NCBI GenBank assembly: GCA_964419225.1
Contig: CAYQPF010000007.1
Span: 1 to 64,000 of the forward strand
DNA from: CAYQPF01 sp964419225
GTDB lineage: Bacteria; Cloacimonadota; Cloacimonadia; Cloacimonadales; CAYQPF01
DNA length: 64,000 bases
Direction of reading: 5' to 3'
Shown here: positions 56,231-64,000 of the stretch, piece by piece
How positions within the stretch are numbered: position 1 is the first letter of the stretch
Layout: each line of letters opens with the position of its first letter
Made by a program: the position numbers and the translations under genes
Notes under the pieces: model-generated
The model's database searches: none
Seen by the model: only the letters and a program-made list of their open reading frames with translations
Told to the model about the DNA's origin: nothing

Positions 56231-58369
56231 ATGAAATTACTGTCTTTTCTCAGTTGTTTCTTCTGTGTTTTCCTGATTAACGCCTCTCTCCTACTTGCTC
56301 AGGACAGTTTGAATGTATCCTGCTTAAGCAGCTCTTTTTATACAATGAATAGTACATGGGATGTTGAAATTGCAGGAAATTATGCATTTGTTGGAGATTG
56401 GGATTTGTTTATTTTTGACATTAGTGATCCAACAAACCCGACAATAAAAAAAAGAATTGGTTTGAATGAAGGTGTAATAGCAATTTCTCTGAAAGACAAT
56501 TATCTTTATGTTCTCGAGGAACATACTCTTTCGATTTATAATGTAACTACCCCGGATAACATGCAATTAGTTAGTTCTTGCATTATCACTGGTATAGGAA
56601 AAGGTTTAGATGTTCAAGCCAATTATGTTTACGTTGCTACTTATGTTCAAGGGTTAAGAATAATTGATGCTACAAATCCTGCTAATCTGATTGAACTAAG
56701 CTACTACCTTCCAGAAGGATATGGCTTCGATATAGCTGTTAGAGGAAACTATGCCTATTTTGCAGATGGAAATGAAGGTCTTAGAGTAATCAATATTTCA
56801 ATCCCTACAGCACCCCAAGAAATTGCTCATTTGAACTATCAGCAAATTGGTAATGTTTCGGGTGTCAAGCTGGCCGGAAATTTTGCATACCTCTCGACAG
56901 GTTATTCAGGATTAAAAATTGTGAACATTTCTAACCCTCAAAATCCTACCTTGATCGGAATCTGGGAGACACAAAGTCAGGTTATGGATGTATTTATTGT
57001 CAACTCGTATGCATTTTTAGCAAACTATACAAGTTTAAGTATTTTAAACATTTCTAATCCCTCAAATCCTCAATTGATATCTAATACTGAAACGCCTTAT
57101 AACGTAGTAAATGTATTTATTGCAGGCAATTATGCATATCTATCCTGTTATTTAGCAGGTTTTCATATCTTTAATATTTCTAACCCATTTGGTCCGTTTG
57201 AAATAAGCTCTTACAATAAACATCTTACGAATTTAATCTCTGCACAAAACGACTTTGTTTATCTATCCGATTCTGCAAACAACCTTAATATCATTGATGT
57301 CCAAAACCCCTGCATTCCTCAGGAGGTTGGTCTGTTCACTGCCTCCGGTGCTATTATGGGGATTGCTGTAGCAAATAACTATCTCTATATTGCTGACGAA
57401 CTTGCGGGAATTCGGATCCTGGATATCAGCAATCCTTCCAATCCTCAGCAAACCGGAATCTTTCCTGATTGTTATCCCCAAACTCTTTGTCTTGCAGGAG
57501 ATTATCTTTATTTCACTAGTTCTTATAACTTCTTTCAAGTAATCGACATTTCTGATCCTGCAAACCCTCAGTCAATCAGTAATTTCTATTTAACTGACAA
57601 TGTTTATTACTACACAGTACAGGGAAATTATCTATACCTTTCCACTTTTGATTTGAGAATTTATGACATTTCTGATCCAGGAAACCCTCAGTTGATCAGT
57701 CAAATGGATTTTCCAGGCAATTTCATTGGAAAAATAATTGTAAGAAATTGTTTTGCTTATGTAGTTATCCCGCAAATTGGAATATCAATTGTCAATGTTT
57801 CAAACCCGGCAACTCCTCAAATCATTGGTTCATATTATTCTATGGATAATGCTAATGATCTTATATTGTTTGAGACTCATGCTTTTTGGCTTAATTTTGA
57901 TACCGGTCTCCATGTTCTTGATGTTTCAAATCTAAATAATCCCAACGAAACAGGGTTCTATAACTCTCATGGTCAACCCTATAAGCTTGATATCTCTGAC
58001 AATTTAGCCTTTGTGTCTGAAGGAAGAAGCTTCAACATCTATGATTGTTCTTCTGCTGTAAAAAAAGCTGATCAAACTTTTAGAGAACCTGGTAAAATAT
58101 TGCTCGAACAAAACTTCCCCAATCCTTTCAATCCGAATACTTCAATATCATTTACTTTATACGAAGAGGCAAGCGTTCTCCTGAATATTTATAACTCTAA
58201 AGGTCAAAAAATAAAAACACTGATGAATGATTTAATGCAGTCCGGCCAACATCTTGTATTTTGGGATGGATTGAATGACTCTGGGGAAAAAGTATCTTCC
58301 GGATTGTACTTTTATAAAATCAGCTCTACCCAAAAAAGTATAACAAAAAAAATGATTCTTTTAAAATAG
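56231..58369 (+). CDS. Secreted 14-blade LVIVD propeller protein with sorting tail
   Basis: A 712-residue exported protein. The signal peptide is MKLLSFLSCFFCVFLINASLLLA, then Q. I count fourteen LVIVD-type units of ~42 residues (pattern GNYAYL...GLRIIDISNPSNPQ), which would form two seven-bladed beta-propellers. The sorting tail (NFPNPFNPNTSISF, YNSKGQKI, SSGLYFYKI) ends the protein. LVIVD repeats are found on surface proteins of bacteria and archaea with unknown ligands. The blade count equals that of the Reg_prop proteins although the repeat family differs. GGAGGAG precedes the ATG. Confidence 0.9.
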   Translation: MKLLSFLSCFFCVFLINASLLLAQDSLNVSCLSSSFYTMNSTWDVEIAGNYAFVGDWDLFIFDISDPTNPTIKKRIGLNEGVIAISLKDNYLYVLEEHTLSIYNVTTPDNMQLVSSCIITGIGKGLDVQANYVYVATYVQGLRIIDATNPANLIELSYYLPEGYGFDIAVRGNYAYFADGNEGLRVINISIPTAPQEIAHLNYQQIGNVSGVKLAGNFAYLSTGYSGLKIVNISNPQNPTLIGIWETQSQVMDVFIVNSYAFLANYTSLSILNISNPSNPQLISNTETPYNVVNVFIAGNYAYLSCYLAGFHIFNISNPFGPFEISSYNKHLTNLISAQNDFVYLSDSANNLNIIDVQNPCIPQEVGLFTASGAIMGIAVANNYLYIADELAGIRILDISNPSNPQQTGIFPDCYPQTLCLAGDYLYFTSSYNFFQVIDISDPANPQSISNFYLTDNVYYYTVQGNYLYLSTFDLRIYDISDPGNPQLISQMDFPGNFIGKIIVRNCFAYVVIPQIGISIVNVSNPATPQIIGSYYSMDNANDLILFETHAFWLNFDTGLHVLDVSNLNNPNETGFYNSHGQPYKLDISDNLAFVSEGRSFNIYDCSSAVKKADQTFREPGKILLEQNFPNPFNPNTSISFTLYEEASVLLNIYNSKGQKIKTLMNDLMQSGQHLVFWDGLNDSGEKVSSGLYFYKISSTQKSITKKMILLK

Positions 58370-58636
58370 GACTAACATCCAGCATGTTTTCTTATGCCGG
58401 GGGAATAATACTACCGTGATTTTAGGATGTCATAGAGGATTAAACCCGGATTGTGTAGTAGAAGTTTGCAGCTGGGTCGGAGATTTTGAAGATTGAAGGC
58501 TCTCAATCTTTCTTTCTCTAATCTTTCCCACTGATGCCTGACGACTGACGCCAGGCGACTATACAGGATTCAGTCAGTTTATAAATATTCTCCTGTACAG
58601 TTCGGGTATTAGCTTTAGGGTTTCTCTTTGGTTACT

Positions 58637-59899
58637 TCATCTATTTAGAACTATTTTATAGCTTATATTTACCATAATACTCTCTAAATAATGTGAGTAG
58701 GTAATTTTATTAATAGTGTCTGTATCGTCTGAGTAATAAGAGTAATAATTAGAAAAAGAACTCCTATCATAAGCCACTTTCACAGAAAAGTGCTTAGTTG
58801 GATTTATCTCTGTTCCAAAAGTATATCCTTTTTGGTAGTTAGGTTTTAGTAATGGTCTTAAATAATAATTATCGGAATAATAGTATTGTTGAATATCAGA
58901 AGAAAATAACGGGATAGCTGTCCAATAGTATCCAACCCGGATTGGCAGTATAAATTTATATTCCAAACCAACTCTAAAATCATTACCATTTTTCGCCTTG
59001 TCATCTCCATAATGATACAGTGGAAAATCATTATCGGAGTCCTTCCAAGATAATGTAATCTCTTTAAGATTTTTGATTCGATATTCAATAGCAATCAAGG
59101 TGTTTTTTTCGGGTTTTAGATTTAAACCAATGGAATAGGTCAGAGGATAATCAATGGCAAATTCATAACTCCAATGTCCTGGAAAGCCTGTATAGGAATC
59201 AAAATATAGAGTTGATTCATAATTTATTGAATGTGCAGGAGTAAGTGTTCCTCCAATACAGATAAAATCATTTTCTACTTTAAATCCAAGGTTAATAAAA
59301 GTTGAAGAAATTTTCTCTTTCATTTTCCCATAATTTTCACTTGATGTATTAGTATAATAATTAATATTTCCTTCACTTTCATTATTGTTAGCACCATGAT
59401 TAATGTTCAAACCTATGGCTATACCGGATTTATCTGATATTGCAAGACCCATGGTATAGACTCCAAAATTCCCGGAATAGTAGTATTTTTGCTGTGAATA
59501 GTAGGAACTTGGAAGGTTTTCTTTAAAATTGTAAGCATATAATTCCCGGTAGCCAGCACCTATTATTATCTGATTGTCTTTGAACGGTTTGACCACAGAC
59601 ACAGCATCAAGTGCAAAATTACTTTTGAATTTAACTTCGTAAGGTTTGTCTTGTTTCTGTTTACTCCAATCTGATGAAACTCCAATTTCCAAAGCTTTAA
59701 CCCGTGAAAGCATTGCAGGGTTATCGAATAAAGAAAACACCGGACTGCAATTTAAAGTGGACGTTCGCCCCAAGGATAAAGCATTAGCATCGATGGTTTT
59801 GATCTGATAATCATCATAAAAATTTCTGTTTACGCCAATATCACCTGACAGTATTTGGAAAGTAAATAGTAAAACACAAAAGGAAATCAATTTTTCCAT
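58637..59899 (-). CDS. Outer-membrane beta-barrel, FadL/PorV-like
   Basis: A 420-residue predicted outer-membrane protein. A signal peptide (MEKLISFCVLLFTFQILSG) is followed by the FadL/PorV-type N-terminal signature (ANALSLGRTSTL...SLFDNPAML), then alternating aromatic strands to an end of MVNISYKIVLNR. PorV-like barrels shuttle T9SS cargo and FadL-like ones move hydrophobic substrates; either is possible. It lies between two sorting-tail genes, a suggestive but weak link. The start at 59899 has AGGAGA at proper distance; a longer frame to 59923 lacks it. A TTGACA-18-GATTAT promoter candidate is at 59938-59967. Confidence 0.75.
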   Translation of the reverse strand: MEKLISFCVLLFTFQILSGDIGVNRNFYDDYQIKTIDANALSLGRTSTLNCSPVFSLFDNPAMLSRVKALEIGVSSDWSKQKQDKPYEVKFKSNFALDAVSVVKPFKDNQIIIGAGYRELYAYNFKENLPSSYYSQQKYYYSGNFGVYTMGLAISDKSGIAIGLNINHGANNNESEGNINYYTNTSSENYGKMKEKISSTFINLGFKVENDFICIGGTLTPAHSINYESTLYFDSYTGFPGHWSYEFAIDYPLTYSIGLNLKPEKNTLIAIEYRIKNLKEITLSWKDSDNDFPLYHYGDDKAKNGNDFRVGLEYKFILPIRVGYYWTAIPLFSSDIQQYYYSDNYYLRPLLKPNYQKGYTFGTEINPTKHFSVKVAYDRSSFSNYYSYYSDDTDTINKITYSHYLESIMVNISYKIVLNR

Positions 59900-59937
59900 G
59901 TCCAATCTCCTGACAACATTCATTTTCTGAAAAAACG

Positions 59938-59967
59938 ATAATCTGCTTTATAATACATATTTGTCAA
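59938..59967 (-). promoter_or_regulatory. Candidate promoter of the outer-membrane barrel gene
   Basis: TTGACA (59962-59967), 18-bp spacer, GATTAT (59938-59943), about 40 bp before the start codon. Confidence 0.4.
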
Positions 59968-60089
59968 ATTGAAATTGAAAAGACCTCTGATATTGCTCAA
60001 AATAAACATAAATTTCAGATATCAGAAAACCCTTGACTTAATTATTATCTTTCATTGTGAATAATTGAGATTATATTAGGAGGTTCAAA

Positions 60090-62222
60090 TTGAAAAAACT
60101 TATCCTGATCTGTGTTTTCTTTTTAAATATAAGCTGGATTTTCTCTCAGACAAGTCAGGGCATAAATTATCAGAATTGTAATTGGGTGCACAACTTTGTC
60201 GCAGAGGGGGATTGGCTCTGGCTTGCCACTGATTGCGGCTTAATAAAGTATAATATAGTTAACGGACTAATTGAATATTACGGTGCTGATGTCTCTGGCT
60301 TAGCAAATGATTTTAAAGATATTAAAATTGATTCTCAGGGCAATTTATGGTTATCAGCTACTTATAATACTTTAACCAAATTTGACGGTATGAACTGGAC
60401 TGTCTATAGTTCAGCAAACTCTTTGTTACCTTATGCGTTAAAGGACTGCCTTGAAATAGATTCCAAGGACAATATCTGGATAGGAACTCGTCAGGGACTG
60501 GTTAAATTTGATGGACAGGATTGGAATATCTACAATACTTCCAACTCATGTTTACCTGATGACTGGATTCAATGTCTTTGCTCAGATTCCTTGAACAACA
60601 TCTGGATAGGTACCGACAATGGATTAGTTAAATTTGATGGACAGAATTGGTCGATTTACAATACATCTAATACAAATATTCCTGATAATTATATCAGGGA
60701 TTTGAAGATAAACTCAACTGGTGATTTATGTGTACTGACAGGAAATGCCCTAACTATTTTTAATGGCTTAACCTGGACTGTGAAAAATCCTGTTAATGTA
60801 CAATTTCCTTCAAACAGTTTTTCCAGCATCTCTTTTGATTCTCAGGGTAATTTCTGGTTGGGAACAAATAATTGTGGGGTGTATCGTTTAAATAATACCG
60901 AATGGACTCATTATTTACCAAATTCAAATACTGAAATTGATACATATAACTTTCATGTTTCAAATATTCATGTAGATGATTACAATAATTTATGGATCTC
61001 AGCCGGATATTCGGGACTTATTAAATTTGAAGGAACAAACTGGGAGGAAATTGAAGTTGGAAGAACTAATTTTCCCAGCGAGGAAATACATTTTATTAAT
61101 GTAGCTCCTAACGGTCATAAATGGGTTACTTCTTCTTACAGTGTCTCTGAATTTGATGATCTTAACTGGGTATATCATCCTCAACCTTCTTCGTGGTATA
61201 ACCAAAGAGATCTTTCTCAATTTGTTGTTGATCATACCGGTAAATTATGGGGATGCTCTTCAAACTACATTGTTACTTTATACGAAAACCAATGGTTGAA
61301 ATTTAATCATGAAAATTCTGACCTGCCCTATTCCACATTCTATTCCCTTGCTATAGATTCCCAAAATAATATTTGGGCAGGGCATAGCGGAGGACTTGCT
61401 AAATTTGACGGATTAAATTGGACGAATTACCCGAATAGTGAAATCCACTTGCCAAGTTATGATGCAAGATGTATTGCAGTTGACTCCTTGGATAACCTCT
61501 GGATTGGCACCAGCAAAGGCTTAGCTTATTTTACCGGGGGCACTTGCACCGTCTATAACAGTTCTAATTCACCTCTTCCAAGTGATTACATCTATGATCT
61601 TACTATCGATTCTAATGGAGTAAAGTGGATAGGAACAGATAAAGGTTTAGCCAAATTCGATGGGTCAAATTGGGAAATATACACTTTGACTAATTCAGCG
61701 TTACCAGTCAGAAAATTAAGACATATAACTACTGATTATGCTAATAATGTTTGGATAGGTACTGATGATGGTTTAATAAAATTTGATGGTACTAATTGGT
61801 TTGTGTTTGATACTATTAACTCAATTTTACCACGGCAAAAAATTTATTGTGTGACCAGAGATTTGGAAGGAAACATATGGGTAGGCACTGATGTAGGTGT
61901 AACAGAATTCTTTTCTACAGCTTTACCGGTATCTCCCAAACCTATTCTTCCCCTGAATTTGACAAACTATCCTAATCCTTTTAACTCCCAAACTACGATA
62001 TCTTTTGACCTGCCATATACACAGTGGGTTGAGATAAAAGTTTACAATATTAAAGGACAGCTTGTTAAAAATCTGCTGAAAGATATTCAAATTGGCGGGA
62101 AAAGAACTGTAATCTGGGATGGAAAGGATAATAATGGCAAAAAATCTGCTTCCGGGGTATATTTTTGCAGAATTAAAACCCAAAATGCTAAAGCTGTTCA
62201 TAAAATCCTATTACTAAAATGA
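60090..62222 (+). CDS. Secreted 14-blade Reg_prop propeller protein (copy 4)
   Basis: A 710-residue protein of the same architecture as the three copies near 11-22 kb: signal peptide ending IFS-Q, fourteen units of the form DSxxNIWIGTxxGLVKFDGxxW, a last unit GVTEFFSTA, and the sorting tail (NYPNPFNSQTTISF, YNIKGQLV, ASGVYFCRI). The units and tail are clearly diverged from the clustered copies, so it has escaped the homogenisation seen there. Two units are degenerate (LCVLTGNALTIFNG, LWGCSSNYIVTLYEN). The start is a TTG with GGAGG 6 bp upstream. Confidence 0.9.
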   Translation: MKKLILICVFFLNISWIFSQTSQGINYQNCNWVHNFVAEGDWLWLATDCGLIKYNIVNGLIEYYGADVSGLANDFKDIKIDSQGNLWLSATYNTLTKFDGMNWTVYSSANSLLPYALKDCLEIDSKDNIWIGTRQGLVKFDGQDWNIYNTSNSCLPDDWIQCLCSDSLNNIWIGTDNGLVKFDGQNWSIYNTSNTNIPDNYIRDLKINSTGDLCVLTGNALTIFNGLTWTVKNPVNVQFPSNSFSSISFDSQGNFWLGTNNCGVYRLNNTEWTHYLPNSNTEIDTYNFHVSNIHVDDYNNLWISAGYSGLIKFEGTNWEEIEVGRTNFPSEEIHFINVAPNGHKWVTSSYSVSEFDDLNWVYHPQPSSWYNQRDLSQFVVDHTGKLWGCSSNYIVTLYENQWLKFNHENSDLPYSTFYSLAIDSQNNIWAGHSGGLAKFDGLNWTNYPNSEIHLPSYDARCIAVDSLDNLWIGTSKGLAYFTGGTCTVYNSSNSPLPSDYIYDLTIDSNGVKWIGTDKGLAKFDGSNWEIYTLTNSALPVRKLRHITTDYANNVWIGTDDGLIKFDGTNWFVFDTINSILPRQKIYCVTRDLEGNIWVGTDVGVTEFFSTALPVSPKPILPLNLTNYPNPFNSQTTISFDLPYTQWVEIKVYNIKGQLVKNLLKDIQIGGKRTVIWDGKDNNGKKSASGVYFCRIKTQNAKAVHKILLLK

Positions 62223-62280
62223 ATAGACCCTGCCTAATGCCCTGACAGGTTCTTCCCCCAAAGATCTTGAATACATGGCC

Positions 62281-62352
62281 TCCTTCCCTTTGCAAGGGAA
62301 GGATCATAGGATGAGTTGTTTTCCGTCTGCCTACTGCATACTACCCAGTTTG
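62281..62352. repeat. Intergenic palindromic element D
   Basis: Inverted repeat TCCTTCCCTT-TGC-AAGGGAAGGA (62281-62303), then TCATAGGATGAGTTGTTTTC and CGTCTGCCTACTGCATACTA. It shares loop, tail and order with element C and lies just after the fourth Reg_prop gene. Confidence 0.75.
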
Positions 62353-62372
62353 GTTTAAATCTTACACCTCAT

Positions 62373-63155
62373 TCATATTTTTACATCAAATTCCTCTTCT
62401 ACCGAGTGCAAGGGAACAATCTCATCATTCTTGTCTTTCAGATATGATAGATGATGCTTACCATAAGGCAGATTGTCTTTCAATTTTGATACGACACGGT
62501 ACAGGATAATATCATCAGGTAACTCCACTTTTTCCTTTAATAATGAAAATCCCTTTTTATCCATTAAAAGATATTCCGGATAAGTGTAGCTTTTGGAAAA
62601 ATGGACTCCTCCACCAATTCCAACACCAGGCATAGGAGCATTATAGTTTTTCTTAGCAACTTCTTTAAAGGAAATTGTGCCGGAAAATGTCCAAAGGGTG
62701 CGGCTGGTTTTTGTGGAAATCAGTTCACAATTCAAAGTTATGTTTCCCTGACATAAAGGATCAAATCCCTCCAAAAAGCTGGGGTCTTTCACCACTTTAT
62801 TAAAGCCGGTAACATTCATCTTAAAAATGGCATCTGCTCCAAAAATCCTATTGTAAGCGGAGTAAGTATTATCAGCAGTTAATGAATCCTGCAGATTGGG
62901 AAATTTATCTAATATTTTATCAGCTAAATAGGGAGAAATTGTATAATATCCGTTTTGTGATATGGGAAAAATACCTGCATTCAAGATCAAGTTTTCGGGT
63001 AAAGACAAAGTAGAACTATTCGTGGCTGATGCAAAGAATATTGTTACAGGCTTTTCTTCATACATAAGCGGATATTGAGTAAGTCTGGTTTGCTCTTGAG
63101 CAAAACAAGTTAATCCAATGCTTAAGAATATTAGTAGAATGATATAATGTTTCAT
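62373..63155 (-). CDS. DUF799 (GNA1162-type) surface-complex protein
   Basis: A 260-residue exported protein. A signal peptide (MKHYIILLIFLSIGLTCFA) is followed by the DUF799 pattern: YPLMYEEKPVTIFFASATN at the start, NGYYTISPYLADKILDKFP, then FGADAIFKMNV and the ISTKTSRTLWTFSGTI strand. The family is known from GNA1162 of Neisseria and usually travels with a CsgG-like and a DUF4810 lipoprotein. The DUF4810 gene ends 4 bp upstream and a second DUF799 copy lies beyond it, so the set is probably one operon. The role is likely assembly or support of an outer-membrane export structure. Confidence 0.85.
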   Translation of the reverse strand: MKHYIILLIFLSIGLTCFAQEQTRLTQYPLMYEEKPVTIFFASATNSSTLSLPENLILNAGIFPISQNGYYTISPYLADKILDKFPNLQDSLTADNTYSAYNRIFGADAIFKMNVTGFNKVVKDPSFLEGFDPLCQGNITLNCELISTKTSRTLWTFSGTISFKEVAKKNYNAPMPGVGIGGGVHFSKSYTYPEYLLMDKKGFSLLKEKVELPDDIILYRVVSKLKDNLPYGKHHLSYLKDKNDEIVPLHSVEEEFDVKI

Positions 63156-63159
63156 ATTG

Positions 63160-63531
63160 TCACCTCGCCAACAATAAAAGATCTACGAATTTTTGTGCTT
63201 CAGGGAACAAGCGTAATTCTTCTTTACACAATTTTGCTGCTTTTGCTTCATTTTCTTTATAGAGTAATTCAGATAACTCTAATCTGGTTGACGGTGGTAT
63301 TTTCCAGGAATCAAGATTAGTATTCTCCCCCGTAACCATTTTCAACGAAAGCAGATACTCTTTTTTGTTAGCCTCATCAGGCTTTGCTCTATACCTGCAA
63401 AGATCATGATAATAGCCTGATCCTCCCCAATAAAAAGCACTGTCAACGCAGCCGGTTAAGGCTATTAGCAAGATACTGCCAAATATGATTGATTTCAAAT
63501 GTCTGCCTAGTTTGATTAAATTCCTTTTCAT
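63160..63531 (-). CDS. DUF4810 lipoprotein
   Basis: A 123-residue lipoprotein with a canonical lipobox LTGC (acylated Cys28). The mature part has the DUF4810 form: FYWGGSGYYHDLCRY, then a helical segment with IPPSTRLELSELLYKENEAKAA and LRLFPEAQKFVDLLL near the end. It is small and alpha-helical, probably TPR-like. GGAGGT precedes the ATG. Its position between two DUF799 genes matches the usual CsgG-DUF4810-DUF799 locus with one DUF799 duplicated. Confidence 0.88.
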   Translation of the reverse strand: MKRNLIKLGRHLKSIIFGSILLIALTGCVDSAFYWGGSGYYHDLCRYRAKPDEANKKEYLLSLKMVTGENTNLDSWKIPPSTRLELSELLYKENEAKAAKLCKEELRLFPEAQKFVDLLLLAR

Positions 63532-63564
63532 AGCACCTCCAGGAGCCTTAAATTTTATAAATTC

Positions 63565-64000
63565 TTATATTTCCACTTTTACATCATGTTTCTTCTTTGT
63601 ATGTACAGGTTTTATTTCAGTATCGATATCTTTTTGATAATATCTATTATGCTTACCATAGGGTAAATTCTTCTTTATTTCAGGGAATATACAAGACAGT
63701 ACAATATCATCAGTCATATTCAAAGTTTCATACCTATATATCACACCAAATCCAATGGGAATTGCTGAATTCAATTTTGTCAGATTTCCTTCTAAAAAAG
63801 TCAATGTGTCAGAAAATTCCCAGAGAACTTTACCGGACTTTGTTGAGATCAATTGGCAGCTAAAACCCATCGATCCTTCATGAAGCGGATTAGTTATCCC
63901 TAAAAGGTGTTTCTTTACATCACCAACTGTGTAACTGAATATCTTCATTTTAAATACCGCATCTGCTCCGAAAATTCTATTATATACAGCATAAGTGCTA
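63565..64000 (-). CDS. DUF799-type protein, second copy (5' end outside window)
   Basis: The 3' part of a paralogue of the 62373-63155 product; the frame stays open to the window edge. Shared signatures are YNRIFGADAVFKM, the LISTKSGKVLWEFSDTLTF strand and the end LPYGKHNRYYQKD with a KKHDVKVEI tail. The two copies align over their last ~140 residues but differ strongly in detail, so the duplication is old. A CsgG-like partner may lie further upstream, outside the window. Confidence 0.85.
   Translation of the reverse strand, partial: STYAVYNRIFGADAVFKMKIFSYTVGDVKKHLLGITNPLHEGSMGFSCQLISTKSGKVLWEFSDTLTFLEGNLTKLNSAIPIGFGVIYRYETLNMTDDIVLSCIFPEIKKNLPYGKHNRYYQKDIDTEIKPVHTKKKHDVKVEI

Noticed and set aside
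1..64000. tRNA, rRNA, insertion sequence, integrase or phage genes
   Set aside because: None was recognised by eye on either strand. A covariance-model scan would settle small RNAs, which I cannot exclude.

Overview
The window is AT-rich bacterial chromosome from a Gram-negative organism. The evidence for an outer membrane is an LptD-like LPS transporter, several predicted outer-membrane barrels, lipoproteins and nine secreted proteins. Each of those nine ends in the same type IX secretion (T9SS)-like C-terminal sorting domain, of the form NYPNPFNPxTTI...YNIKGQxV...SSGIYF. That tail, together with LVIVD and Reg_prop propellers and a gingipain-type protease, points to the FCB superphylum. My best guess is Candidatus Cloacimonadota or a close relative. 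This is inferred from protein style, because no rRNA or other phylogenetic marker is present. No tRNA, rRNA, CRISPR array, insertion sequence or phage gene was recognised.

Layout. 1-1583: 3' part of a beta-helix/TPR-like secreted protein. 1746-8837 (minus): tight five-gene operon pilC, pilB, REC-PilT fusion, nucleotidyltransferase, B12-binding radical SAM protein. 9211-11500 (minus): TetR regulator with two palindromic operators, an outer-membrane protein gene broken by an in-frame stop, and a DUF2271-like gene. 11735-21765 (minus): four consecutive secreted proteins, three of them 14-blade Reg_prop propellers. 22231-30892 (plus): Nudix hydrolase, valS, DUF1232, M55 peptidase, XTP pyrophosphatase, small membrane protein, C25 peptidase, ferritin-like protein. 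30962-34681 (minus): lptD, a GmhB-like phosphatase and a TtcA-like PP-loop enzyme, with overlapping ends. 34803-36053 (plus): class III aminotransferase. 36123-37633 (minus): ABC permease and substrate-binding protein without an ATPase. 37768-51039 (minus): a 4,423-residue secreted Ig-like repeat protein. 51223-52572: phosphomannomutase/phosphoglucomutase. 52646-56017 (minus): FliA/WhiG-type sigma factor, thiolase, Hsp33. 56231-62222: a 14-blade LVIVD protein, a FadL/PorV-like barrel and a fourth 14-blade Reg_prop protein. 62373-64000 (minus): DUF799, DUF4810, DUF799 lipoprotein cluster.

Two themes connect the region. The first is cell-surface traffic: type IV pilus motors, LPS export, T9SS-like cargo and small lipoproteins. 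Nearly half the coding capacity is sorting-tail cargo, although no core T9SS machinery gene was identified here. The second is repeat-driven evolution. The sorting tails of neighbouring paralogues are almost identical at DNA level while their propellers are diverged. The giant protein is built from a roughly 2.1-kb super-repeat of Ig-like modules. Several intergenic gaps carry related palindromic elements or degenerate word-like filler. The best candidates for something not described before are the REC-PilT fusion with degenerate motor motifs, the fixed 14-blade surface-propeller family with homogenised tails, and the giant super-repeat protein.
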